64,000 bases of DNA from Synaphobranchus kaupii (Eukaryota; Chordata; Actinopteri; Anguilliformes; Synaphobranchidae). Both the position numbers and the translations under genes were made by a program. This document shows positions 9,490 to 19,527 of this stretch, piece by piece (within the stretch, counting starts at the first letter, position 1; each line of letters starts with the position of its first letter). Below the pieces are notes generated by a model. The model was not told the DNA's origin and did no database searches. It saw only the letters and a list, made by a program, of their open reading frames with translations. The stretch lies in contig CM056379.1 of NCBI GenBank assembly GCA_029718625.1, positions 61,717,626 to 61,781,625 on the forward strand, written 5' to 3'.

Positions 9490-10260
9490 CAGCTAATTTT
9501 GTGCTCAGTTAAGCATTTTTGTGTTGATTTGGACGTATGTTTTGGATCATTGTCCTGCTGGAAGATCCAACAAACCCAGTTTTCGTTTCCTGGCAGAAGC
9601 AGCCAGATTCAGATCGAAAATTTCCTGGTATTTCATGGAGTTCATGATGCCATGTACCCTAACAAGGTTCCCAGGGCCTTTGTAGGAAAAACAGCCCCGC
9701 AACATCACAGAACCTCCACCATTACTTAACAGTGGGGATGAGGTTATTTTCGGTATAGCCATCCTTCTTTTTACGCCAAACCCACCTTGAGTGTTGGTTG
9801 CCGAAAAGCTCAATTTTCGTTTCATCTGACCATAGAACATGGTTCCAGTAGCGTTTAGCAAAGTCCAGGTACTTACGTTTGTAGTGAAATGACAGGAAAG
9901 GCTTTTTTCTGGCATGCCTTCCAAATAATTTGTTGGCATGGAGGTGACGTCTAATGCTAGTTTTGGAGACTTGATGACCCCAAGATGCTACTTTCCTCTG
10001 TAATTCTCCAACAGTGATCCTTGGTGATTTTTTTGCCTCTCTTACCATTCTCCTCACTGTGCGTGGGGGCAAAATAAACTTGGGTCCTCTTCCAGGCAAG
10101 TTTGTAACAGTTCCAGTTGCTTTGAACCTTTTAAGTATTGCCCTAACGGTAGATATGGGCATTTTCAGGTGAGTAGCTATTTTTTATTGCCACTCCCTAA
10201 CTTATGAAGCTCAACACACTTTTCCCTCATTTGATTTGTGTGTTCTCTTATCTTTCCGTT
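9490..10260 (-). pseudogene. Tc1-type transposase pseudogene
   Basis: Read on the minus strand, the protein begins near 10260 (GKIREHTNQMREKCVELHKLG) and continues with helix-turn-helix and GRPR-like sequence (NLPGRGPKFILPPRTVRRM). It then reaches the first catalytic Asp (VLWSDETKIELFG), GGGSVMLRGCFSYKGPGNLV, and the second Asp (FQQDNDPKHT near 9550). Sequence stops matching after about 9490, so the third acidic residue and C-terminus are lost. At least three single-base frameshifts are visible (near 10180, 9728 and 9565). The right end abuts a gypsy LTR. Confidence 0.85.
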
Positions 10261-10405
10261 TCTATGTGTTTTCAGTATTGGTAGTCCGTTCCATGTTTTC
10301 CCTTTTCCCCATTTCTTGTCTCCGCTTCCCACACCTGATATGTATTTCCTCATGTTGTTTCATCTCACCTGTTCCTTGTTGTCTCGTCGTTAGTCTGGCA
10401 TATAG

Positions 10406-11527
10406 TGTTAGGTGTTGGTGGGGGAAGGACCCAAACACAGGCAGGAGTACAAAAAAACCGAAGTTTAATAAGGGCAAGGCAGCAATCCGTGGTAATACAG
10501 GCCGGGTCAAAAACCGGGAAGGCAAGGCAACGGTACAAAGACAGAGTCCAAAAACAGGGTCACAGAACAGGCAGGGGTCAGAACCGGGAAGGCACAGCAA
10601 AAGCACAAAAACAGGATCCAAAAACCAGAGTCGCGAGAACACAGGCAGTGGTCAAAACCGGGGAGGCAAGAGAGGAACAAAAAAGAAAACAAACCGAAGA
10701 CAGAAAACAGAAATAAAACAACCACAGGTAAAGGATGAGGGATACAAAAAACTCGGAAACAAATAACTCGGGAAGATACTCAGCGAAACACAGTAGCACA
10801 ATATTACGTATGAGGAACTCGCGAAGACAGACTGAAATAACAGGGTATAAATGCACAGGGAGAAGATTACACAAAAGGAATCAGGTGTGAAGAGGAGGGG
10901 AAATGGGAGAGTACACAGATGAGAACAATGAGGGTTAACAAGGACCAATGATACAATAACGGGGGAAACGTAAGACACGGACTGGAATACACATAGACAC
11001 AACGATAACAAACGACCTGGGGTTAGCAGGTAGACAAGTGCACAGCTCGGAGGGGAGGAACGCTAAAGTGGACACACGTGCAGAGAATGCGAAATCAGAT
11101 AGATACAGGGATAGGATAACGAGGAGGGAAATGACAGCTGCAGGTAGAAACTCAAGATGAATTAGTAATTAGTAATGTTAGTAGCGAACCCTAAAACCCT
11201 AATGTTAGTAGGTTAGCTGGTTAGTATTATATACACGTTACTTTGTTAGCAGGTTAGTATTAAATCTAATCTAACAGTTAGTATGATTAGTACATTAGTA
11301 TTAAATACAAATATTAATAAAGCCAGAAGGAAGAAAACGAGATACGAAATACAGAGGAAACCCGAATGTTCCCAAAATCACCCGAATAGTGCAATGACAA
11401 AGATAGGGAGTGGAATCTCAAGAAACATGGAACGCGGACTGACAATCGTGAGGGAAATGAGGAAAAATGGGTAAACGAAATCAGGAAACATAATACAGAC
11501 TAAACAGACAAATACAGGATCCTAACA
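10406..11527 (-). mobile_element. Solo LTR (Ty3/gypsy-type, family B), minus orientation
   Basis: Read on the minus strand it starts TGTTAGGATCCTGTA and ends CACCAACACCTAACA. It is flanked by a perfect 5-bp duplication TATAG at 10401-10405 and 11528-11532. It is 1122 bp long and has no coding interior. A second copy lies on the plus strand at 31466-32562. The insertion lies inside the sushi-like 5' LTR, so it is younger than that element. Confidence 0.9.
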
Positions 11528-12017
11528 TATAGTCTCACCTGTTTCTTTGTTCTGTACCAGATCGTCTTGTGCCCTGCATTCGTGCTTGTCTCAAATCTTC
11601 CAGCATTATTTCCTGCCTGTTCCGAGTTCCTGTTTCCAGTCCTGTGTCAACCCATCCTGTTCCTGTTCTCCTGCCTGCCCTGCCTGTCCCTGTCCAGCCC
11701 TGCTCCAGTCCTCCTGCCCGCCTACCCATCTCCATCCTAGCCCTGCTCCAGCCCTTCGCACTGCTGTTCTCCAGCCCCTGACTGATCTCCCAGTTCTGAC
11801 CCCTGCCTGGTCTAGGACATCGACCTGCCTTCTCCGCATTGCTCTATTTGCTTGGACTCTGACCCCTGCCTGGACCTGACTACGATTCTGCCTTGCCTAC
11901 ATTGCACTGTTTGCTGGAGCCTTTTTTTGTCGACCCTGAATAAAGCCTTATTCCTTATTACTCCTTGGTGTCTGCGAGTGGTTCCGATCGGTTCCCCTAA
12001 CAGAACGATCTGGCCAC

Positions 12018-12765
12018 TATGGAACCAGCAGACCCATGACAGGCTTCTTTCGTTGTCAGGGCACTGGACTGGGACAGCACAACATGGAGCTGCGGACGCT
12101 TCAACAAACCGTACAGACCATCTCGGAACAAATGACGTCCCTGCAACTGCTGGCCTAAGACTCCACGACTTCTGCCAGCACCGCCGCGCTCAAGGTCCAG
12201 TTCATGGCTATTCCCTGAGGGGTTCCGGAGCCCCATCTGCTCGCACCTGACTGGTACTCTGGAGAGCCCGGTTCCTGTCACACCTTCCTAGCCCAGTGTT
12301 CACTGGTCTTCGAGCTTCAGCCCTCCTCATTCCCCTCTGAGTGGCCAAGGTTGCCTACGTTATCACCCTGCTCTCTGGGAGGGCTCGTGCCTGAGGAACG
12401 GCATGCTGGGAGTCAGGAGATTCATACACTGCCACCTTTCTGTCCTCCACTGAGATGAAGAAGGTTTTCGACCGGACCTCACGACAACTCCTGCCCCTCC
12501 GTCAGGAACAGTAATCAGTCTCTGACTTCTCTGTTGAGTTCCCAACGTTGGTGGCATCTGCGGGGTGGAACCAGGAGGCATTATACGATGCTTTTCTGCA
12601 TGGCCTGTCAGAAAGCTTCCAGGACAAACTGACTACGCGCCACCTGCCCCAAGACTTGGATGGGCGGGTAGACATCGCCTTCCGAGTCAATACTTCTCCA
12701 GCTTTCAAATTTGTTTTAGGATGGATAAGAAGCCGCTGCCTGAGGACCTGAGAATTCTAACTGGT
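12018..12765 (+). pseudogene. Ty3/gypsy gag pseudogene (sushi-like)
   Basis: The gag begins MEPADP followed immediately by a stop. Decayed but readable stretches follow in shifting frames: WYSGEPGSC, FLAQCSLVFELQPSSFP and, from 12548, SAGWNQEALYDAFLHGLSES with HLPQDLDGRVDIAFRV. These are capsid motifs of sushi-type Ty3/gypsy Gag (the family that also gave rise to PEG10 and RTL genes). No zinc knuckle follows; sequence breaks near 12765 at a LINE. It is not translatable as a whole. Confidence 0.75.
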
Positions 12766-13376
12766 TCGTAGCTGACAAGCATGTCTCTTAAGTACTGTGG
12801 TGCAAGGCCATTGAGAGATTTATATACCAGAAGCAGAACTTTGAAATCAATTCTCATGTCAGTGGGGAGCCAATGTAAAGATCGAAGAATTGGAGATATG
12901 TGGTCCGTCTTTTTAGTCCTTGTGAGAACTCTTGCAGCAGCATTTTGAATCAGCTGCAGTTGTCTCTTGGTTTTTTCAGGAAGGCCGGTAAAAATGCCAT
13001 TACAGTAGTCTAATCTAGATTTTGATAAAAATGCTCTTATTTTTTAAATGTTTTTAAGGTGGTAGAAAGCTGTTCTTGTCACATTGTTGATGTGGCTGTT
13101 AAAATTTAGATCAGTATCTAAAATGACACTAAGATTTCTGGCTTCACCTTTACTTTTAAAAGACAGAGAACTGAGGTGGTCTACAATCTTTTGTCTTTGA
13201 GCCTTTGCACCAAATACAATCTCAGTTTTTTCATTACTCAATTGTAAAAAGTTATGTGACATCCACATGTTAATGTCATTGATGAATTTAAATAAGGACT
13301 CTAAGGGACCTAGGTCATCAGATGAAAGAAAGATGTATAGTTGTGAATCATCTGCATAGTTATGGTAGGATATTTG

Positions 13377-14352
13377 GGGCTCTATTTTAATAAACCAAAC
13401 GTAATGGTGAACGCAAGAGTAATCGCTTGGCGGTATCGCTCTGAGGGCGTGTCGGCGAGAAATTTGGTAATTTCATGACGGCAATCTTGGCGCACCTTAT
13501 GGCGGTATTGCTAAAAGGCTGGGTTTAAATGTCCAAGGTGTGTCTCTATGGTAGCCAATCAAATTGTTGTTATCATGCTTTAAAAAAAAGCCAGTTGGAA
13601 CGCAATCGCTCCATGCAATTTCATAATGAGCAACCCAAACGCACTGGACCGTCAACGACAAGAGCGATTTTCCGCACAGGAATCAGACATACTTGCAACA
13701 GAAGTACAGGCTAGGACTGTAGTAATTTATGGATCACAATCCACACCACCTCGTCTCCCAGAAGTTCGGAAGGCACGGGAGGAGGTGGCGAATGCATTAA
13801 TTAGCCTACATTAGGTGATGTAGGCATAATTATGATTCAAATGGTAGGCTTATGATTCAACTGTGTCAATGTGTAATTTATATATTATAGGCTATTGGCC
13901 TACATGATCGCAAGTTTCTTGTAAGCTGTCCTGTTTTATTCTAGTAGTTTAAATTAAAATTAATTAATTAATAATAATTATAGGCTATTTGTTCATTAAA
14001 TGGAAGTGTAATGTTGGCATCACCTATAGACACTACATAGAACTACATGACAAATAAGTTGCCAAATTGCCAGAGTCTATTGCGTTTCCGCTAAGAGGTG
14101 GTTCCAGCTGATCATAACGCAATGGGTTTTCGTTGGTTCAAATTGTCACTGAGCCGAAAGTATTTTAGAACACGCCCCAGACAGCGCCACCCATCCCACT
14201 GCAGCGCAAGCGAAAGGATGTTATGTTGAGAATTTGTTGATCCTAGCGGTATTGCTGAGAAACGCCATAGCACCAGTTTTAAGACGTTGATGCTGTCAAC
14301 AAGCTTGCGTTTGACTATACCGTCCCCTTGCACTGGTTTGAAAATAGAGCCC
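13377..14352 (+). mobile_element. PIF/Harbinger-like DNA element inserted in the LINE RT
   Basis: The ends are inverted: GGGCTCTATTTTAATAAACC at the left and GGTTTGAAAATAGAGCCC at the right. TTG flanks both sides (13374-13376 and 14353-14355), a 3-bp duplication as in PIF/Harbinger elements, although the usual target is TWA. Length is 976 bp. It carries a short ORF at 13626-13814 resembling the start of the Harbinger Myb/SANT-like protein and no DDE transposase. The host RT reads on across the two edges. Confidence 0.7.
13626..13814 (+). CDS. Fragment resembling the Harbinger Myb/SANT-like DNA-binding protein
   Basis: A 62-residue ORF, MSNPNALDRQRQERFSAQES then DILATEVQARTVVIYG and EVRKAREEVANA. 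The pattern RF(S/T)..E...L..EV......I(Y/F)G followed by a K/R-rich helix is how Myb-like domains of PIF/Harbinger accessory proteins begin. The frame ends before the rest of the domain; an intron or truncation is possible. It lies within the TIR-bounded element, which supports the assignment. Confidence 0.4.
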   Translation: MSNPNALDRQRQERFSAQESDILATEVQARTVVIYGSQSTPPRLPEVRKAREEVANALISLH

Positions 14353-14710
14353 TTGATGTTTTTGTTTAACATGTGTAAGTATACAGGGGTATGTACAGAT
14401 TGAATAATAATGGTCCAAGGACTGAACCTTGTCTGACTTGTAATACCGTTTTTGTGATGAAAAGTCACCAATGGACACAAAGAAATTTCTATCTTGCAGA
14501 TAGGTTGTAAACCAATTTAAAACAGGTCCAGATAGGTCGACCACTTTTTCCAGTCTTTGTAGCAATATGTTATGGTCAATAGTGTTGAAAGCGGCAGTGA
14601 GGTCCAGGAGTACGAGAACAGAGACTTTGTTTGAATCCATGTTAATTCTGAGATCATTGATGACTTTAATAAGTGCTGTTTCTGTGCTGTGTTGTGACCG
14701 GAAACCCAAA

Positions 14711-15205
14711 TAAAATCAATATTTATTTGTATAGTGCATTTCACAACTAGTTGTTACAATACGCTTCACAGAAAACCCCCCACAAGAGCAAGCCAAAGGC
14801 AACAGTGGCAAGGAAAAACTCCCTGGTGTAACTAGGAAGAAACCTTGGGAGGAACCAGACTTAAGGGGGAAGCCCATCCTCCTCTGGTCGGCTCAGGGTC
14901 TAGGTCTTAATGACCAGCATGATCAAAACAGCCAATGTCCATGTTAATAGAATTAGCAGCAGCTAGATGACAGTCCAGATGTGGCGGCAATGATGGTGGG
15001 GAACCGGGCACCAATGGTGGCAGGAGCAGCGGGAGCAGCGGGCAGCAGTGGTGAGAAGGGGGGGCAAGCGGCAACAGAGAGGAAGCCGGACAGCAGCAGT
15101 GAGGGAGTCCAGTTGACAGCAACTCTGGAGATGTGGGGCATAAGCCCTGCTGGCAGAATGTAGAAAAAAGAGAGAGAAAACAGTTAGGGAAAGTGTAATA
15201 AAGCA
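14711..15205 (-). mobile_element. L2 LINE 3' UTR fragment, minus strand
   Basis: This is the complement of an L2 3' UTR. It contains the AAAAACTCCCTGGTGTAAC, AGAAACCTTGGGAGG and AGCCCATCCTCCTCTGG blocks, a G/C/A-rich GCAGCGGGAGCAGCGGGCAG stretch, and a 3' tail ATTTGTATAGTGCATTTC/AATCAATATTT. The matching sense-strand copy is the 3' UTR at 35960-36560. It splits the LINE RT between NGLFDIYQS and GFRSQHSTE. No coding sequence. Confidence 0.8.
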
Positions 15206-17097
15206 GCAGGACTGATAAATGTCAAACAGACCATTTGATGTTAAATAGGTATTTAGCTGATGGTGTACAGTTTTCTCAAGTATTTTGCTAAGGAATGGTA
15301 ATAGGCCTATAATTACTAATGACTGAGGGATCAAGATTAGTCTTCTTCAACAGTGGCTTAATAGCAGTGGTTTTTAGCGTTGCCGGAAAAATACCAGACT
15401 GGAGGGAGCGGTTCACAATTTTTAAGACCTCATCTGCAAGACAGCTGAAAACAGTTTTTAAAAAGTTGGTAGGAAGAGGGTCCAAACAGCAAGAGAAGGA
15501 CTTTAGTTTACCCACAGTGTCTTCCAGTGTCTGGAGATCGATGGGGTGAAAAAGTGCCATACCGCCAGGGCTGCTTTTGTTTTGAGTGTGGAAAGATGGT
15601 CATCCCTTCCCTGACATAGAGGCACTAATATTCTGCCTAATGGAAGCAATTTTGCCATTGAAAAATTTAGCAAATTGCAAACATTTTTCAGTGGACAACA
15701 AATCAGAAAGGGTTGATGATGATGGTTTAATCCGCCGATCAACAGTAGAAAACAGTACTTGAGTATTATTAATGTATTCATTAACAATTTTAGAAAAATA
15801 AGATCGTCTTGCCATTTTCATTTCTTTATTGTAATTATGGAGCTTGTGCTTATAAATGTCGTAGTGAACCTGAAGTTTTGTTATTCTCCATTTTCGTTCT
15901 GCCTGTCGACACTCTTGTTTCAGCCGTTTTATGGCTACACCATTTCTCCATGGGGCTTTTTGTTTTCCTGAGATCAATTTTATTTTCACTGGTGCAATCT
16001 TGTCAATAATTGTCATTATCTTTGAATTACAATTGGCTACAAGATCATCAATTGATGATCCAGAATGCAATGCCAGCTTGTGCATGTTAAAGAACATCTC
16101 AGTTGTATTATTGTAAAAAATATTATTGCATTTGATTGTTCTAAGACCCTTCAACTTCTCAGGAAAAACAGATGCAGAAAAGAAAATGCAGAAATTATCA
16201 GAGATGGCAACATCCATCAGAGGGTACAGGAATATTTAGTCCTTTGGAGACAATCAAGTCCAGAGTATGCCCCTTGTTGTGGGTGGGCTCAGATATGTGT
16301 TGAGAGAGGTCAAAAGCCTCTAAAAGGTTAATAAACTCCCTGACATAAGTGTCCATTTGGTTATCAACATAAATATTAAAATCACCAGCTATAAGAACAG
16401 AATAAAACTAAGTAAGTATTTTGGATCGCAGTTCAGAGAATTCATCCAGAAAAGCCTTAGATCTAGGTGGTCGATAAACAATAAGGAATAAAACTGGGAC
16501 GTAGCATTTCATAGTTATCGCCAGGTACTCAAAAGATGCAAATTCCCCTAGATCTCCAAGATATTCTTTTCAGTTAAAACTGTTGGAGAAAATGGCAGCT
16601 ATGCCACCCCCCTTCTTATGAAGCCTAGTAGTGTAAAGGAAATTATAATCAGGAGGTGCCATTTCAATTAGTACAGTGGCACCATTATTCTCTAACCAGG
16701 TATCAGTCAATAAAATAAAATCAAGCTTGTGCCTAAATATGAGATCATTAACAATAAAAGTCTTATTTACAAGAGATCTTACATTTAGTAAAGCAAGCTT
16801 TAAAATTTGAGGTAGATGTTTTTGATAGGGGCCAGGATTATCTGTATATGTTTTGATTTATATGATATTGCCTGGACATGAACCATTAGAACCATTAGAC
16901 TTATATGCAGTTAATCTCCAACTAGAAATAATTGGAGAAATAGAGTAATTTGGAAATGGTTCAATAGCAGTAGACTTAAGACAACGAAGGCACATGGGGG
17001 AACGGACAAGAATGAGTGTATGTACAGGTTGTAGCATAGAAGAACAGTTCTGTTTGGTGGTCAGTATTGTGTCCATACATGTGGGCGAAGTAGATAG

Positions 17098-17577
17098 TCA
17101 CTTTCTAGGGGCGGTATGAACTGCATAAAACATGTTTCCTACCAAACTGCGTGCACCCAGCATGTTGGGGTGGATGCCGTCTCTCCTATAAAAAGACACG
17201 CGATTCCAAAAAAGGTTAAAATTATCAATAAAAACCATGTTGTGGACCGAGCAGATTGACTGCAGCCAAGTGTGGAGACATAGCAATCTGCCACGGTTCG
17301 TGAGTATGTTAAAAAGATGGATTAAGTCATCTTTTAATATTTCAGACTGCTGGTTTGAGATGTCATTTGTACCAAGGTGGACAATAACATTATGGATTAG
17401 AGGGTGTTTGTCTAAAAGGCTTGAGATTCGCTCTAAAATGTCTAAAACCCTGGCGCCAGGAAAGCAGTGAGTTTCCGCTGATTTTCCCTTCACGTTTCTA
17501 ATCATGGAGTCACCGATTATCAGTGAGGAAAGAGAGGGTATGGTCCAGGGAGGGAGCTGCAGCTCGAGAGACAGCAT
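17098..17577 (-). CDS. LINE ORF1 with SGNH/GDSL-esterase domain (partial)
   Basis: A 159-residue frame. It contains LSSLIIGDSMIRNV (GDS nucleophile block I), VIVHLGTNDISNQQSEIL (G..N-like block III with GTND) and FYRRDGIHPNMLGARSL (DxxH block V), the four-block signature of SGNH hydrolases. Such esterase domains occur in ORF1 of CR1/L2-clade LINEs, where they are thought to act on lipids or membranes; that role is inferred. The position just upstream (minus strand) of ORF2 fits. The N-terminus is not resolved and the frame may start further upstream. Confidence 0.7.
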   Translation of the reverse strand: MLSLELQLPPWTIPSLSSLIIGDSMIRNVKGKSAETHCFPGARVLDILERISSLLDKHPLIHNVIVHLGTNDISNQQSEILKDDLIHLFNILTNRGRLLCLHTWLQSICSVHNMVFIDNFNLFWNRVSFYRRDGIHPNMLGARSLVGNMFYAVHTAPRK

Positions 17578-17639
17578 GTATGCCAGGCCGTGTGCAAATG
17601 ATAAGTTCAGAGCTTATCTGAATGAAGGATGACAAAATG

Positions 17640-18355
17640 CACCCCTTCGTCTCTCTGGGGCAGAGAGGAACTACTGCATTGGAGACCGGGAATTACTGGC
17701 GGTGAAGATGGCTTTTGAGGAGTGGCGCCAATGGCTGGAGGGGGCCTCCATCCCATTTCTCATATGGACAGATTACCTGGAGTACCTCTGCTCTGCCCAA
17801 AGACTTAACCCACGTCAGGCACGGTGGTCCTTATTCTTCTCTGAGTTCCAGTTTACACTTTCGTACCGACCAGGATCCAAGAACGCTAAGCCCGACGCCT
17901 TGTCCCGGCTATACGAATCACCCGAGGAAGAGGGAGGTCCCAATCCTGTGCTTCCATCCAATTGTGTGGTGGCCGCGGGCAAATTGGACATCATTGGGGT
18001 TGTAGAGGAGGCTCTGCGTGCTGACCCGGGTTCTAGCGACATCCCTGAGGGCCGCCTTTATGCCCAGCCACCCCTGGCCTCTCCTCTGGGTTCCACCTCG
18101 AGACGAACAGGCAAACGGAGTGTCTTAATCAGGAGCCGGGGAAGGGCCTACGCTGCCTGGCAGAGAGGACTCCCACCACTTAGTCCAGCTGCCTACCTTG
18201 GATTGAGTATGCCTACAACTCCCTCCCAGTCTCCTCCACGGGAATGTCTCCCTTCCATTGCTGCTTGGAGTACCAGCCCACCTTATTCCCAGAGGAGGAG
18301 AGGGAGGTGGAGACACCCTCTGCGCAAGCCCTAGTTACTGGAGGACCTGGAGGAG
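17640..18355 (+). pseudogene. Ty3/gypsy RNase H-integrase remnant (sushi-like)
   Basis: Starting near 17660 the frame reads RNYCIGDRELLAVKMAFEEW, WLEGASIPFLIWTDYLEYL, RQARWSLFFSEFQFTLSYRPG and KNAKPDALSRLY, the C-terminal RNase H region typical of gypsy pol. The sequence then jumps to integrase C-terminal wording: in a shifted frame, [21 protein letters not shown] near 18195 and, about 20 residues on, a proline-rich tail. The integrase catalytic core is deleted. Orientation matches the gag at 12018, so this is probably the other half of that element, split by the minus-strand LINE. Confidence 0.75.
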
Positions 18356-19416
18356 GGCAAGTTGGTCAGCAGTTCTGCTGTGTGTGTGTCAGGTGAGTAT
18401 GGTGTTTCTTCAGCCGTGTGTTTATCGGGTAAGTATGGTGTTTTTTTAGGCATGCGTGGGTCATGTATATGTGGAGTCTTTTGTGTATTTACCTGTTCTT
18501 CATGTTCTGCGCTTACTCTGTTGTCAGACCAACTGTATTTCTCATTGGTGCTCCGGAGATGCCTGCGATTGCGACGATACACCTGTCCATTTTGAGCACG
18601 GAGGAGGTAGGATCGTTCGGTGTCAGCTGGCTGGATGACGACTGCTGGCTTCCAGTAGCCTCGCTCTTGGAGTCTGATGGACTCTCCGTTGTGCAGCGGT
18701 GGCAATAGTCTAGTTGATCTATCGTAGTATTTCTTTTGGTGTTGTTGTCTTTGTAGCCGTTTAGCATGTCCTTCTTTGTAGCTGACGATTTCAGGCTGCA
18801 GCTGCTTGTTGGTGCTTGGTAGGATTGAGCGAAGTCTGCAGCTCATCAGCAGTTGTGCTGGTGCCTTGAAATTGTCAACTGGTGTGTTTCGATATTCAAG
18901 GAGACTGAGGTATGGGTCTCTCTCGTCTGCCTTGGCCTTTTCCATCAGCGCTTTTGCTGTCTGTACAGTTCTTTCGGCAAAGCCATTACTCTGAGGGTAA
19001 TGTGGGCTTGATGTAATATGTGTGAACTCCCATGACTTGGCGAATGCTTCAATCTCCTTTGATGCATACTGGGGACCGTTATCTGAAACTACAGTCTCTG
19101 CAATGCCATGTCTCACAAAAGCTGCTTTTAGCTTGTGTATCATGGCTGCTGATGTGGTGCTGTGAAGTTTGTCAAGCTCAAAGAACCTGCTGTAATAATC
19201 TACAGTTACAAGATAGTTCTCACCGTTCCAAGTGAACATGTCTGTCGCCACTACTTGCCATGGCCGGTCTGGGATGCGGTGAGATATCATGGGCTCTTTG
19301 GCGTTTGATGGGCGGTGTTCTTGGCAAGTGGAACAGCTTCCAACAATGCCCTCCAGGCCAAAACATGATATCACGTGTTCTTTCTTTGCTCTTTTCCATG
19401 CCCAGGTGGCCTGCAT
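18331..19416 (-). CDS. Gypsy integrase (C-terminal part of pol)
   Basis: A 361-residue open frame. The zinc-binding end is partly frameshifted: [20 protein letters not shown] reads in another frame at 19220-19432, while [19 protein letters not shown] is in frame. The catalytic core follows: D in [21 protein letters not shown] in [13 protein letters not shown] and E in [13 protein letters not shown]. This is a complete D-D-E set. A C-terminal domain follows ([17 protein letters not shown]) and a repetitive tail ([20 protein letters not shown]). The enzyme would insert the cDNA into the genome. Only the N-terminal frameshift appears disabling in this part. Confidence 0.85.
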   Translation of the reverse strand: MQATWAWKRAKKEHVISCFGLEGIVGSCSTCQEHRPSNAKEPMISHRIPDRPWQVVATDMFTWNGENYLVTVDYYSRFFELDKLHSTTSAAMIHKLKAAFVRHGIAETVVSDNGPQYASKEIEAFAKSWEFTHITSSPHYPQSNGFAERTVQTAKALMEKAKADERDPYLSLLEYRNTPVDNFKAPAQLLMSCRLRSILPSTNKQLQPEIVSYKEGHAKRLQRQQHQKKYYDRSTRLLPPLHNGESIRLQERGYWKPAVVIQPADTERSYLLRAQNGQVYRRNRRHLRSTNEKYSWSDNRVSAEHEEQVNTQKTPHIHDPRMPKKTPYLPDKHTAEETPYSPDTHTAELLTNLPSSRSSSN

Positions 19417-19527
19417 GGATTTTTTCCAACATTTTTTCTCTGAGATGGGTAGGTATTATGATTTTCTCCCCTTTGAAAAAAATTCAATTTATTTTGGACA
19501 GTTCATCCCGGTGATTCCAGAACTCAC

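Larger units (their letters stand above)
10261..12765 (+). mobile_element. Sushi-like Ty3/gypsy element: 5' LTR and gag start
   Basis: About 10265-10405 plus 11528-12002 form an LTR of roughly 615 bp, split by a solo LTR. It contains GAATAAAGCC (polyadenylation-like) at 11939 and ends GGTTCCCCTAACA at 12002. GAACGATCTGGCCACT and ATGGAACCAGCAGACCC (gag start) follow directly. The gag wording is typical of fish sushi-type Ty3/gypsy elements. Its 5' edge cuts into the Tc1 pseudogene. Its continuation (RNase H and integrase pieces, 17640-18355) lies beyond a large LINE. RT is not seen, so much of pol is deleted. Confidence 0.65.
12780..16860 (-). pseudogene. LINE ORF2 (endonuclease-RT), interrupted and decayed
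   Basis: Visible blocks, in order on the minus strand: a decayed endonuclease with FLIVYRPPRSKAFLDEF, GDFNIYVDNQ and THNKGHTLDLI; PWRNGVAIKRLKQECRQAERKW (linker); LDPLPTNFLKTVF and SNYRPITIP (RT start). After the L2 insertion come GFRSQHSTETALIKVINDL and LLDLTAAFNTIDHNIL. After the Harbinger-like insertion come YADDSQLY (YADD codons at 13347-13358), NFLQLSNEKTEIVFG, and finally LQLIQNAAARVLTRT. Stops and frameshifts are frequent in the endonuclease part. The YADD motif itself is intact. Confidence 0.75.
12770..17600 (-). mobile_element. CR1/L2-clade LINE with esterase ORF1, minus strand
   Basis: Reading leftward from 17600: an ORF1 with an SGNH-esterase domain, an apurinic-like endonuclease (about 16860-16190), a linker (16217-15600), RT (15560-12900) and the RT C-terminus. 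Two later insertions split the RT: an L2 tail (14711-15205) and a Harbinger-like element (13377-14352). With them removed, the RT order is continuous. The element lies inside the sushi-like gypsy, whose gag is to the left and RNase H to the right. Confidence 0.8.

Noticed and set aside
10236..10766. 176-codon plus-strand ORF ending in a Lys/Gln-rich repeat
   Set aside because: It spans the junction of a gypsy LTR and an antisense solo LTR; the basic repeat is the complement of a pyrimidine-rich LTR segment.
11180..11210. Telomere-like TTAGGG words (AACCCTAAAACCCTAA)
   Set aside because: Only two units, located inside solo LTR family B and repeated in the other copy near 31790, so it is LTR sequence.
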